Of a DNA stretch of 64,000 nucleotides, positions 17,929-26,597 are shown piece after piece (position 1 is the stretch's first letter; each line of letters starts with the position of its first letter). The position numbers were made by a program, and so were the translations under genes. The stretch spans positions 1 through 64,000 of the forward strand of contig JBBRMM010000005.1 of assembly GCA_038230835.1 (NCBI GenBank), in the 5' to 3' direction. Under the pieces are notes generated by a model. It was given only the letters and a program-made list of their open reading frames with translations, was not told the origin of the DNA and did no database searches. The stretch is from DASUHT01 sp038230835. Lineage in GTDB: Bacteria; Actinomycetota; Thermoleophilia; Gaiellales; JAICJC01.

Positions 17929-17949
17929 CGCGCCGCGTGGTGGGAGAAC

Positions 17950-20900
17950 ATGGAAAGTCCGCGCGGAGGGGGAACGCAGAGCGTGCGAGGCGCAGGCAAG
18001 GGGGATCTGCTGCGGTGCCGCCGGTGTGCGGCGGCGTTCACCGTCGCGCTCGTCGCGGGCGCGCTCGTCGGCATGCCCGGTGGCGCGGGCGCCGCGCCGA
18101 CCTGCACGATCAACTGGAAACCCAGCGGCTTTGCCAACGCGAACTTCTCCAACGCCGCCAACTGGGTGGAGGCGCGCTCGCCGACGTCAGCCGACTACGC
18201 CTGCGTCCCCAGCACCACTCCGGCGGTCACCGTCACCCTGTCCGCGAACGCGACCGTCAAGGGACTCACCAGCGCCGAACCGTTCTCGGTGCCCGCCGGC
18301 ACCACGCTCAACCTGACCGACGCCGCCCAGCCTTCCGAGCTTGACGCCGCGGTCAGCCTGGCCGGCACGCTCACCGGCGCCGGCCCGCTGACCCTCAAGG
18401 ACTCGGTGACCTGGTCGTCCGGACAGCTCGCGGGCACCGGCTCGACCACCATCACCGCGTCCGGGTCGCTGCTGATCAACCAGCCGACCGGGACATCGGT
18501 GTACCTGGATCGCAATCTGACCAACAACGGCACGATCACCTACCGGCCGGGCGCCAACGCCCAGCCGCTCGAGATCGACACCAACGGGGGTGCGTGCCCA
18601 CCGCCGGCGTCGGTGGTGCTGACGAACAACGCGACCTTCGACTATCAGGGTCGCAGCGACGGCACCGACCCCGGCATCGGCGAGGACTTCTGCGGCGCGA
18701 CCGGCGGGGTGATCCACAACGCTGCCGGGGGGACGTTCACGCGGTCGTCCGGGACCGACACCGCGGCGGTCACCGCGCTCGTCCAGAACGACGGCACGCT
18801 CACCGCCTCGGCCGGAGCGATCAGCCTGCAGGCCGGGGGGCCTGCTGCAAGTGGGTCGTTCATCGGCGGCTCGTCGGGCACGGTGTCCTTCGACGGGGGC
18901 CAGTTCACGCTCGCCGGGGCACAGCTGATCGGCCACACCAGGATCAACGGCGGCAAGCTGACGTCCTCCAGCGGCACCACCACGGTCGGCCCGTTGGCCT
19001 TCGTCAGTGGGGTCATGAACGGGGCCGGCGGGTTCAGCATCACCGGGGCGATGAACTGGTCGGGCGGCCAGATGGCGGACACCGGGACGACCACGGTCGC
19101 CGCCTCGGGGGCGCTGCTGATCGACCAGCCGGCCGGGAAATTCGTGTACCTGGATCGCAACCTGGTGAACGACGCGACGATCACCTACAAGCCGGGCGCC
19201 AACGCCCAACCGCTGGAGCTCGACAGCAACGGCGGTGCGTGCCCGGCCCCGGCGTCGGTGGTGCTGACCAACGACGGCATGTTCGACTACCAGGGTCGCA
19301 GCGACGGCACCGATCCGGGCATCGCCGAGGACCTGTGCGGCGCCACCGGCGGGGTCATCCACAACAGCGTCGGCGCCACGTTCGTGCGCTCGGCCGGAAC
19401 CGACACGGCGGACGTCACGGCCCTCGTGCAGAACGACGGCACACTGTCGGCGAGCGCGGGGACACTCAGCCTGCAGGGCGGCGGCGGATCCGCGGCGGCG
19501 ATGGGGACGTTCACCGGCACGGCGCCGGGCGTGGTGTCGCTGGACGGCGGGGTGTTCAGCCTGGCCGGCGGCGCGAGGTTCGCGGGCACCTCGCAGATCA
19601 ACGGCGGCACGGCCAGGTTGGCCGCCGGCACCACCACCACCGTCACCGCGCTCACCCTGGCCGCAGGAGCCATCGCCGGCCCCGGCGCGCTCAACGTGAC
19701 GGGAGCCATGAACTGGTCGGGAGGGCAGATGGCCGGCACCGGAACGGCGACGGTCGCCGGGCCGGGGTCGCTGCTGATCGAGCAGGGAGCAGGAACCTCG
19801 ACGTTCCTGGATCGTGACCTCGTCAACAACGGGGTGATCACGTACAGGCCGGGGGCGAGCGCGCATCCGTTCGAGCTCGACACCAACGCGGGAGCGTGTT
19901 CGGGGCCGGCCTCGGTGACGCTCACCAACAACGCCAGCTTCGACTACCAGGGTCGCAGCGACGGCACCGACCCGGGCATCGCCGAGGACATGTGCGGAGC
20001 CAGCGGTGGTCTGATCCACAACGCCGCCGGGACCTTCACGCGCTCCGCCGGCAGCGACACCGGCGCGGTGGGCGTCGCCTTCGACAACGACGGCACCCTG
20101 GCGGCCAACAAGGGCACGCTGTGGCTGCAAGGGGGGCTGCTCAACTTCAGCGGCGGCACGCTCACCGGCGGCACGTACGTCGCCAATGCGGCCACGTTGC
20201 GGGCCAGCGGTGTGGGCGTCACGACCAACGCGGCCACCGTCATCCTCGACCACTCGAAGGCGAAATTCCTGGACGGGAGCGGCGCCGGCGCGCTTCGAAA
20301 CCTGGCCACCAACTCGGCGGCAGGGTCGTTGACGTTGAAGGACGGCGCCCCCCTCGCCACCCGGTCGCTGACCAACGCCGGGTCGATCACCATCGGCCCG
20401 GGGACGGCGAGCGCGCTCACCGTGCAGACCAGCTTCACCCAGAGCGGTGGTTCCACAGCGCTCACCGACGCCACCAGCACGCTGACCGTGACCGGCGCCG
20501 CGGGTGCCTGCGCGATCCAGGGCGGCACCTTGCTGGGCATCGGCACGGTGGTGGCGGCCGGCTCGCCGGGGCTGACCAACGCCGCCAAGGTCAGCCCGGG
20601 GGTGGGTGGCGTAGGCACGCTGCACATGACCGGCAGCTACGCGCAGACCGCAGCCGGCAACCTGGCCGTGGAGGTGAACGGCGCCACCGCCGCACAGGCC
20701 GACCAGTTGGCCGTCACCGGCGCCGCCGCCCTGGCCGGAACGCTCACCGTCACCACCGGCTACAGCCCGGCGCTGGGCGATGCCGTCTCGGTGTTGACGA
20801 CCGCATCCACCTCCGGGCTGTTCAACCCCGTGGCCGGCGCCGAGCTGCCCGGGGCGCTGTCGTGGCAGGAGAAGGTGAATCCGACCAACGTGGCGCTGCG

Positions 20901-23900
20901 AGTGGTGACCCCGGGGATCAGCATCGGCAACGTGTCGGTCGGCGAGGGTGCCTCGGGCACCACCGACGCCGTGTTCCCGATCACGCTGTCGGAGGCGAGC
21001 GCTGCTCCGGTGACCGTCCACTACGCCACCGCCGACGGCACCGCGACGCTCGCCAACGGCGACTACCAGGCGGCCTCGGGGACGTTCACGTTCCCGCCCT
21101 TCCAGACCTCGGGAACGATCACGGTCAAGGTCAACGGCGACACCACCGTCGAACCGGATGAGACGTTCACGGTCGGGTTGTCGTCGCCGACCAATGCGAC
21201 GGTCACCACCTCGAGTGCGACCGGGACGATCGTCAACGACGATTTCCCGGCCGACCTGGGCGTGACACAGACCGACTCGGTGGATCCGGTGTCCAGCGGC
21301 GCGACGCTGACGTATGCGATCACGGTCGCAAACGCCGGTCCGGGGACGGCCTATGCGGTGTCGGTGAGCGATCCGGTGCCGGCGGGCACGTCGTTCGTGT
21401 CGGCGGACTCCGGTGGTGCGCTGAGTGCCGGGACGGTGACCTGGAGCTTGGGCGCGATGGCCAACGGCGCCGGCACCGCGGTGCACATGACCGTCAAGGT
21501 GACGTCGACGTCTCTCACGTCGTTGTCCAACACGGCGACCGTGTCCAGCCTGACGCCGGATCCGAACTCGTCCAACGACGCTGCCACCGAGTCGACGGCG
21601 GTCAGCACGCCGACGGTGTCGATGGGAGACGTGTCGGTCGGCGAGGGTGATTCGGGCACCACGAACGCGGTATTCCCGGTCACGCTCTCGCCGGCCAGCA
21701 CGGTGCCGGTCACCGTCCATTGGGCGACCGCCGACGGCACCGCAACGATCGCCAACAGCGACTACGTGGCGGCCTCGGGCAAGTTGACGATCGCGGCCGG
21801 GCAGACCACAGGCTCGATCGCCGTCAAGGTCAAGGGGGACATCGCGGTCGAGCCGGACGAGACGTTCACGGTCGGGCTTTCGGCGCCGACCAACTCCACC
21901 ATCGGGACGGCCACGGGGACAGGGAGGATCCTCAACGACGACTCGCCGGCCGACCTCGGTGTGACCCAGACCGACTCGGTGGACTTGGTGTCCAGCGGCG
22001 CGAATCTGACGTATGCGATCACGGTCGCAAACGGCGGGCCGGGCACCGCCCACGCGGTGTCCGTGAGCGATCCACTGCCGGCGGGCACGTCGTTCGTCTC
22101 GGCCGACTCCGGTGGCACGCCGAGCGCCGGCACGATCACCTGGAACCTGGGCACCATGGCAAGCGGCGCCGGCACCACGGTGCACGTGACCGTCAACGTC
22201 ACCCCCGGCGGCCCCGCGTCCCTGTCCAACACGGCCACGGTGTCCAGCTCGACGCCCGATCCGAACTCGTCAAACGACGCCGCGACCGAGACGACGGCCG
22301 TCAGCGCACCGGTGGTGTCGATCGGCGACGTGTCGGTCGGCGAGGGCGACGCGGGCACCACCGTGGCGAGCTTCCCGGTCACGCTCTCGCCGGCCAGCAC
22401 GGTGCCGGTGACCGTGCAGTACGCGACCGCCGACGGCACCGCGACCATTGCCGGCGGCGACTACCAGGCAGCCGGGGGAACCCTCACGTTCGCCGCGGGC
22501 GTGACCACGAAGTCGGTCGGGGTCAAGGTCAACGGGGACATCACGATCGAGCCGGACGAGATGTTCACGGTCGGGCTTTCGGCGCCGACCAACTCCACGA
22601 TCGGGACGGCCACCGGGACAGGCACGATCCTCAACGACGACTCGCCGGCCGATCTGGGAGTGACGCAGACGGACTCGACCGATCCCGCCGTGGCCGGCAC
22701 CGATCTCACGTATACGGTCACGGTCGCGAACCTCGGAGCCGGCCTGGCGCACGGGGTCAGCGTGACCGACACCGTGCCGGTGGGCACCACGTTCGTCTCG
22801 GCCGACTCCGGCGGGACGCTGACCGGCGGCAAGGTCAAGTGGACGCTGGGCGACGTCGCGAACGGCGCCGGCGCGACCCTGCACATGACCGTGCACATCG
22901 CGGCGTCACGCACGGCGGCGCTCTCGGCCACCGCCGCGGTGACCGGCACCAGCGTCGATCCCAGCCCCGCCAACAACACGGCCACCGAACCGACCGCGAT
23001 CACCCAACAGGCAGACGTCTCGATCGGCGAGTCGCCGTCGCTGTCGCCGGCAGTGCCGGGCTCGCCGATCACCTACACGGTCACCATCGACAATGCGGGC
23101 CCGTCCGACGCGACCGGCGTCAAGGCCAGCATGGTGGTGCCCGCCGGGGCGCGGGTGGCCGGTGCGGTCACAGTGTCAGACGGCGGCAGCTACAACGCCG
23201 CCACCGGGGTCGCGAGCTGGCCGGCGACCAGCCTCGCAGCGGGCGCCGCGTCGCTCGTCCACACCGTCACCCAGACGGTGAGCGGCTGCCGGTCGGCCGC
23301 GCTCAGCTCGAACGCCGCGGTTAGCTCGGCAACAGCTGATCCCAACTCCGCAAACAACACGTCGGCGGCCACCACGCCGGTGCAGCCGGCGCCGGGTGGT
23401 CGGCTGGTGTTCGCGCGCAGTGGTCAACTGTGGTGCATCAACGGTGACGGCAGCGGTGCGAGTCAGCTCACGAGCGGGGCGGACGACGAGTCGCCGTCCT
23501 GGTCGCCGGACGGCACCCAGATCGCGTTCGCCTCCGACCGGTCGGGGAACGCCGACATCTGGGTCGTGAACGACGACGGTACAGGGCTCAAGGACGTCAC
23601 GCCGAGCACCCCGTCCGCCGAGAACGCGCCCGACTGGGGACCGTCGCTGATCGCGTTTGCCAGCGATCGGACCGGTGTCTCCCAGGTGTGGAGCGTCGAT
23701 CCGGCGACCCACGCGCTCGCGCCGCATCAGATCACCAATGGGACTGGGTGGGCGCTCGGAGCGGATGAGCCGTCCTGGTCGCCGGACGGGACGTCGCTCG
23801 CGCTCGAGAGCACCCGGTCGGGGGCGTCACAGATCTGGGTGGTGACGAGCGGCGGAGGTTCTGCGCGCCGGTTGCCCTCGACCGACCCGGCGTTCGCACC

Positions 23901-24192
23901 GGCCTGGTCGCCCGGTGCCGGCACGAACATCGCCTATGACGCCGGCAGCGGCAGCGTGTTCGAGATCTTCTACACCCTGGCCGATGGGACGCAGGCCACG
24001 CCGACGCAGTTCACGGTCAACGGCGACTTCAGCCTCGACCCGGCCTGGTCGCCGGACGGCGGCACGATCGCGTTTGACTCTGGTTCCGCCTCGTCGACTC
24101 CGGACATCTTCACCCTGGATGTCCCGCAGACGACCTCGCTGCAACTGACCGCAGACGGCGTCAGCAGCCACCCCGACTGGCAGCCGAGCTAG
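17950..24192 (+). CDS. 2080-residue secreted mosaic protein: repeats, Calx-beta, DUF11, TolB-like propeller
   Basis: A signal peptide (about 25-48, AFTVALVAGALVGMPGG) leads into a large beta-rich region with three copies of a unit of about 217 residues (about 141-737), marked by YLDRNL, FDYQGRSDGTDPGI and TALVQNDGTL. Then Calx-beta and DUF11 domains alternate: Calx-beta about 989-1099, 1221-1333 and 1456-1566 (each with VEPDETF or IEPDEMF); DUF11 about 1100-1219, 1334-1453, 1567-1685 and 1688-1810. The C-terminus (about 1817-2080) is a TolB/PD40-type propeller with repeated PSWSPDGT and AWSPDGG blades. No LPXTG or membrane anchor is seen, so it is probably released or held non-covalently. Calx-beta domains suggest Ca2+-dependent adhesion. 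ATG 17950 has GGGAGA just upstream. Confidence 0.88.
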   Translation: MESPRGGGTQSVRGAGKGDLLRCRRCAAAFTVALVAGALVGMPGGAGAAPTCTINWKPSGFANANFSNAANWVEARSPTSADYACVPSTTPAVTVTLSANATVKGLTSAEPFSVPAGTTLNLTDAAQPSELDAAVSLAGTLTGAGPLTLKDSVTWSSGQLAGTGSTTITASGSLLINQPTGTSVYLDRNLTNNGTITYRPGANAQPLEIDTNGGACPPPASVVLTNNATFDYQGRSDGTDPGIGEDFCGATGGVIHNAAGGTFTRSSGTDTAAVTALVQNDGTLTASAGAISLQAGGPAASGSFIGGSSGTVSFDGGQFTLAGAQLIGHTRINGGKLTSSSGTTTVGPLAFVSGVMNGAGGFSITGAMNWSGGQMADTGTTTVAASGALLIDQPAGKFVYLDRNLVNDATITYKPGANAQPLELDSNGGACPAPASVVLTNDGMFDYQGRSDGTDPGIAEDLCGATGGVIHNSVGATFVRSAGTDTADVTALVQNDGTLSASAGTLSLQGGGGSAAAMGTFTGTAPGVVSLDGGVFSLAGGARFAGTSQINGGTARLAAGTTTTVTALTLAAGAIAGPGALNVTGAMNWSGGQMAGTGTATVAGPGSLLIEQGAGTSTFLDRDLVNNGVITYRPGASAHPFELDTNAGACSGPASVTLTNNASFDYQGRSDGTDPGIAEDMCGASGGLIHNAAGTFTRSAGSDTGAVGVAFDNDGTLAANKGTLWLQGGLLNFSGGTLTGGTYVANAATLRASGVGVTTNAATVILDHSKAKFLDGSGAGALRNLATNSAAGSLTLKDGAPLATRSLTNAGSITIGPGTASALTVQTSFTQSGGSTALTDATSTLTVTGAAGACAIQGGTLLGIGTVVAAGSPGLTNAAKVSPGVGGVGTLHMTGSYAQTAAGNLAVEVNGATAAQADQLAVTGAAALAGTLTVTTGYSPALGDAVSVLTTASTSGLFNPVAGAELPGALSWQEKVNPTNVALRVVTPGISIGNVSVGEGASGTTDAVFPITLSEASAAPVTVHYATADGTATLANGDYQAASGTFTFPPFQTSGTITVKVNGDTTVEPDETFTVGLSSPTNATVTTSSATGTIVNDDFPADLGVTQTDSVDPVSSGATLTYAITVANAGPGTAYAVSVSDPVPAGTSFVSADSGGALSAGTVTWSLGAMANGAGTAVHMTVKVTSTSLTSLSNTATVSSLTPDPNSSNDAATESTAVSTPTVSMGDVSVGEGDSGTTNAVFPVTLSPASTVPVTVHWATADGTATIANSDYVAASGKLTIAAGQTTGSIAVKVKGDIAVEPDETFTVGLSAPTNSTIGTATGTGRILNDDSPADLGVTQTDSVDLVSSGANLTYAITVANGGPGTAHAVSVSDPLPAGTSFVSADSGGTPSAGTITWNLGTMASGAGTTVHVTVNVTPGGPASLSNTATVSSSTPDPNSSNDAATETTAVSAPVVSIGDVSVGEGDAGTTVASFPVTLSPASTVPVTVQYATADGTATIAGGDYQAAGGTLTFAAGVTTKSVGVKVNGDITIEPDEMFTVGLSAPTNSTIGTATGTGTILNDDSPADLGVTQTDSTDPAVAGTDLTYTVTVANLGAGLAHGVSVTDTVPVGTTFVSADSGGTLTGGKVKWTLGDVANGAGATLHMTVHIAASRTAALSATAAVTGTSVDPSPANNTATEPTAITQQADVSIGESPSLSPAVPGSPITYTVTIDNAGPSDATGVKASMVVPAGARVAGAVTVSDGGSYNAATGVASWPATSLAAGAASLVHTVTQTVSGCRSAALSSNAAVSSATADPNSANNTSAATTPVQPAPGGRLVFARSGQLWCINGDGSGASQLTSGADDESPSWSPDGTQIAFASDRSGNADIWVVNDDGTGLKDVTPSTPSAENAPDWGPSLIAFASDRTGVSQVWSVDPATHALAPHQITNGTGWALGADEPSWSPDGTSLALESTRSGASQIWVVTSGGGSARRLPSTDPAFAPAWSPGAGTNIAYDAGSGSVFEIFYTLADGTQATPTQFTVNGDFSLDPAWSPDGGTIAFDSGSASSTPDIFTLDVPQTTSLQLTADGVSSHPDWQPS
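18370..20160 (+). repeat. Three in-frame tandem repeats of about 650 bp in the exoprotein gene
   Basis: Units start near 18370, 19018 and 19684. They are similar at DNA level (for example cagggtcgcagcgacggcac recurs at about 18645, 19290 and 19948), which suggests fairly recent duplication. The third unit diverges after the conserved TDT motif. Confidence 0.75.
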
Positions 24193-24485
24193 ACCCGCTC
24201 GACGATCTCCACCGAGGCGCGTCCGGTGCGCCATCTGATGTCGCGGATCGCCTCCTGCCAGAGCACGCCCACCAGCGAATCGCGGGTGCGGGCCGATCGC
24301 CACTGCCAGTGGCGCGGCTTGCCGGCCGGATCGTACGACACCACTCGCCCGCGCCAGTGCCGGACGAGGCCGCGATGCCGGCCGATCTGCACCTCGTAGC
24401 GGTACTGACCGACCGCCGACACCACTGACGGGCTGTCGGTCTCATGGACTTGATCGGCGCGTTGGCCGGCCGCCGGGTCAATCAT
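24189..24485 (-). CDS. Conserved-looking small protein, unknown
   Basis: 98 residues, convergent with the large exoprotein gene and overlapping its stop by 3 nt. Composition is natural (QYRYEVQIGRHRGLVRHWRG, WQWRSARTRDSLVGVLWQEA), with many Trp and Arg residues and alternating beta/helix character. No domain is recognised. ATG 24485 is used, but the first 15-20 residues look weak and a later start is possible. It lies 113 nt downstream of the LexA-boxed DUF6504-like gene on the same strand and might be co-transcribed with it, which is inference. Confidence 0.5.
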   Translation of the reverse strand: MIDPAAGQRADQVHETDSPSVVSAVGQYRYEVQIGRHRGLVRHWRGRVVSYDPAGKPRHWQWRSARTRDSLVGVLWQEAIRDIRWRTGRASVEIVERV

Positions 24486-24598
24486 CGATGGTCATCCCCC
24501 TGGTGCAACATCGTGGCGCATGTAGCGGCGAGATTTGCAGTGAAGAGAGTGTGTCATACAGCCAAGAATTCGTCAAGTCACCGCGTACAGTGCCGGGT

Positions 24599-24850
24599 TC
24601 AGGCGCGCTGGCCGAACCAGCGCCCACTTCGCCGATCGCAGAAGACGACTGCGTTTCGCCCGTCCTCCAACACCAGGTCGAAGTAGCGGCGACGCAGCGG
24701 TTGGCCGCTCCACCAACCCTCGTCGACCCGCCACTCGTCGCGCACGTGAAGCACCGGGCGGGGGCCGACGGCGGTGGGAACGCCGTCCGGGCCGGCGGTC
24801 ACCACCAGTCGGCGGGGGAGCCCGATCTGACGAACGTGTGTTCGGTTCAT
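24599..24850 (-). CDS. DUF6504-like small protein with a LexA box at its start
   Basis: 83 residues. The sequence VRDEWRVDEGWWSGQPLRRR, followed by YFDLVLEDGRNAVVFCDRRS and GRWFGQRA, matches my recollection of the DUF6504 family, which in actinobacteria occurs beside or near ImuB/DnaE2 polymerases. The W..(D/E)..WW...P..RRY..(V/L)LEDGR..VF.D...G.W core is the evidence; biochemical function is unknown. ATG 24850 is preferred because TATGCT (24858-24863) lies 7 nt upstream, as in leaderless genes here, and because the N-terminal segment fits the domain. A LexA-type palindrome (24830-24845) overlaps codons 2-7. The alternative start is GTG 24805. Confidence 0.68.
   Translation of the reverse strand: MNRTHVRQIGLPRRLVVTAGPDGVPTAVGPRPVLHVRDEWRVDEGWWSGQPLRRRYFDLVLEDGRNAVVFCDRRSGRWFGQRA
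24830..24845 (-). promoter_or_regulatory. LexA box overlapping the start of the DUF6504-like gene
   Basis: The plus strand reads ACGAACGTGTGTTCGG: the inner 14 bases CGAAC-GTGT-GTTCG match the LexA palindrome exactly and only the two outermost bases differ. It would sit at about +6 to +21 of a leaderless transcript, where bound repressor blocks initiation. Confidence 0.72.
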
Positions 24851-24913
24851 CGAGTGCAGCATACCGCCCGACGGGAGCTTGCGCACCCCGCCGATCGCCC
24901 GCACACTGGACTC

Positions 24914-25090
24914 ATGGCAACCTCCACAAGCGCCCGACGGGTGCGTTCCATGACCATCGCCAGGCGTCGCATGCGCGGCTACACGATCAACGTCTATCAC
25001 GGCGGCCGGCAGGGCTTTCGGCTGGTGCGCGACGGCCGCTACCGGCTGGTCGTCGTCGGCCCGGTCGCCGTCGAGTGGTACCCCGCGTAG
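24914..25090 (+). CDS. Short basic protein, unknown
   Basis: 58 residues from ATG 24914, or 46 from ATG 24950. The sequence after the basic N-terminus (RGYTINVYHGGRQGFRLVRD, then GRYRLVVVGPVAVEWYPA) looks like a compact beta-sheet protein. It is divergent from the DUF6504-like gene, with about 60 bases between them, and is followed after 20 bases by the rhodanese gene. No family is recognised. Confidence 0.45.
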   Translation: MATSTSARRVRSMTIARRRMRGYTINVYHGGRQGFRLVRDGRYRLVVVGPVAVEWYPA

Positions 25091-25098
25091 CGACCCTC

Positions 25099-25104
25099 TA
25101 GGCT
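25099..25104 (+). promoter_or_regulatory. -10 hexamer TAGGCT, leaderless rhodanese promoter
   Basis: TAGGCT lies 6 nt before GTG 25111, with no ribosome-binding site between, as expected of a leaderless actinobacterial start. Confidence 0.35.
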
Positions 25105-25110
25105 TCGCCG

Positions 25111-25509
25111 GTGACCATCGACGAGCTGCTCGAACGCGCACGCTCCACCTACCGTCGGCTGTCGGCCGCTGAGGCCGCGGAGGCTCTGGCCGACGGCGGC
25201 GTGATCATCGACACCCGCACCTACGAGCAGCGCCGTGATCACGGTATCGTGCCCGGCGCCCTTGTGCTCTCGCGAAACGTGCTCGAGTGGCGGGTCGACC
25301 CCGGCTCGGGGCACAGCGACGAGCGGATCACGGGCCGCTCCGGGCCGGTGGTGGTGATGTGCCAGGAGGGCTACTCGTCGAGCCTCGCGGCGGCCACACT
25401 GGTCGAGCTGGGTGTGGCCGACGCGACCGATCTGATCGGCGGCTTCGAGTCGTGGGCGGCGGCTGGGCTGCCGGTCGCCCCAGGCCCCGACGGGCCCCGA
25501 CTGAGCTAG
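25111..25509 (+). CDS. Rhodanese-like sulfurtransferase
   Basis: 132 residues, a single rhodanese domain. GVIIDTRTYEQRRDHGIVPG gives the CH2A-type region, and the active-site loop VVVMCQEGYSSSLAAATL supplies the catalytic cysteine (Cys-Gln-Glu-Gly-Tyr-Ser) at about residue 89. It ends with DLIGGFESWAAAGLPV, the usual rhodanese C-terminus. Such proteins transfer sulfane sulfur from persulfide carriers. There is no signal peptide, so it is cytoplasmic. GTG 25111 is the only start that keeps the N-terminal helix. The last codons overlap the convergent TadG-like gene by 4 nt. Confidence 0.88.
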   Translation: MTIDELLERARSTYRRLSAAEAAEALADGGVIIDTRTYEQRRDHGIVPGALVLSRNVLEWRVDPGSGHSDERITGRSGPVVVMCQEGYSSSLAAATLVELGVADATDLIGGFESWAAAGLPVAPGPDGPRLS

Positions 25510-26507
25510 TCGGTCAGGGCGACGCCGGAGACGTAGTTCGTGCTCGGTGTCCAGCCGCCGGAGGTTCCGCTGTCGCCCGAGGTGGTGGCCTTGACGAAGA
25601 CGCCGTTCACGGTCTTGCCGTTGTTGGTGTAGGGCTCGAGCACGAACCACGCGAACCCGACCACCTTCACCTGGGTGTTCGAGCCGGTGGGCCAGGTGGT
25701 GCCGCCCGACACATCCTCCACCAGGGGTACGACGACCAGTTGGGGGCTCGTCGGATCGAGAATCGTGGCGTTGCCCAGTCCGTCGATGCTGACGATCGAG
25801 CTCACCGGCTGGAAGGTCGGCACCCTGTAGTCGATGCCCTGCTTGGTGGGGCCGCTATTGTTGCCGGTCTTGACATCGACGCTCTGGCCGACGCTGAGGT
25901 CACAGGCATTGGCGCCCGCCTCGATGGTGTCGCGGTAGGTGTTGGCGCCGTTGACCGTGCCGCATCCCGGCTGTACCGGAAGCGAGAGCACGCCGTTGTT
26001 CGCGGTGCCCGACAGCTGGGTCGCGATGGCGTAGCTCTGACCGGCGGTGAAATTGTTGTACATGACGCCCCACGGCATCAGGTTGCCGGTGCTCTTGAAG
26101 GTGGTGAACGACTCCACCGTGGCCTGCGCGTGCACCGTGATGGTGACCGGGCCGTGGCCCAGCACGCTGGCGAAGAAGGACGACGAGGTGCGGGTGGCGG
26201 TGACCACGATCGAATCGCCGGAGGTGAGGTCGGTGGCGGGGGCGTAGGTGACACTGCTGCCGGCCGGGCCGTTGTTCGTCCACTCGGCGGCGGCCGTGGT
26301 CTGGGCGGGGCCCCAGCCTTGCGGGATCTGCGACGCGCCGGCCAGCGCCGAGGCGTCGGCGGAGGCCTGCATGGCGCGCTTGGTCTGATACCAGGAGCCG
26401 ACGTCGATCGCCAGCGCGCACATCCCCAGGAGGACGACAATGAAGACGACCAGGATGGGGAGCGTCTGGCCCGATTCGCTGCTTGGGTGGGTGGTGTTGT
26501 CGTTCAT
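25506..26507 (-). CDS. TadG-like secreted/pilus-associated protein
   Basis: 333 residues. The N-terminus SGQTLPILVVFIVVLLGMCA, followed by ALAIDVGSWYQTKRAMQASADASALAGA, is the classical TadG / Flp-pilus-assembly entry: a type IV pilin-like transmembrane helix followed by a helix that exposes the rest outside the membrane. The extracytoplasmic part is Thr/Ser/Gly-rich beta sequence without a recognisable von Willebrand domain. ATG 26507 is used, giving a short cytoplasmic head. No other tad/flp gene lies in the window, so its partners would have to be elsewhere. A palindrome at 26529-26595 sits just upstream. Confidence 0.72.
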   Translation of the reverse strand: MNDNTTHPSSESGQTLPILVVFIVVLLGMCALAIDVGSWYQTKRAMQASADASALAGASQIPQGWGPAQTTAAAEWTNNGPAGSSVTYAPATDLTSGDSIVVTATRTSSSFFASVLGHGPVTITVHAQATVESFTTFKSTGNLMPWGVMYNNFTAGQSYAIATQLSGTANNGVLSLPVQPGCGTVNGANTYRDTIEAGANACDLSVGQSVDVKTGNNSGPTKQGIDYRVPTFQPVSSIVSIDGLGNATILDPTSPQLVVVPLVEDVSGGTTWPTGSNTQVKVVGFAWFVLEPYTNNGKTVNGVFVKATTSGDSGTSGGWTPSTNYVSGVALTD

Positions 26508-26528
26508 GCAGCAAGCATCCACCCGGAC

Positions 26529-26595
26529 CACCCGTTTGGGAAGGGGTCACACCCCCACAATTGGGGGATCCGGGTGGATTTCCCCCAAACGGGTG
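26529..26595. promoter_or_regulatory. Nested palindrome upstream of the TadG-like gene
   Basis: Outer arms CACCCGTTTGGG (26529-26540) and CCCAAACGGGTG (26584-26595) are perfect 12-bp complements. Inside lies a second palindrome, CCCCCA (26552-26557) with TGGGGG (26562-26567). It starts 22 bases before the ATG of the TadG-like gene, so it could act as an operator, an mRNA leader structure or a terminator for upstream transcription. Confidence 0.55.
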
Positions 26596-26597
26596 AT

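Larger units (their letters stand above)
17591..17949. other. Divergent intergenic region, dnaE2 / large exoprotein
   Basis: About 360 bases without a gene. It holds the dnaE2 promoter with its LexA box at the left end and a well-formed sigma-70-like promoter for the large exoprotein at the right end. The 230 bases between show no further structure that could be supported. Confidence 0.6.

Noticed and set aside
18370..20160. Possible CRISPR-like array from repeated sequence
   Set aside because: The repeat unit is about 650 bp, in frame and translated; no short direct repeats with regular spacers and no cas genes are present.
18187..22185. Minus-strand open frame of more than 1300 codons opposite the large exoprotein
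   Set aside because: Arg/Gly/Ala-rich with no recognisable motif, and it merely mirrors the repeats of the plus-strand gene; judged an antisense shadow.
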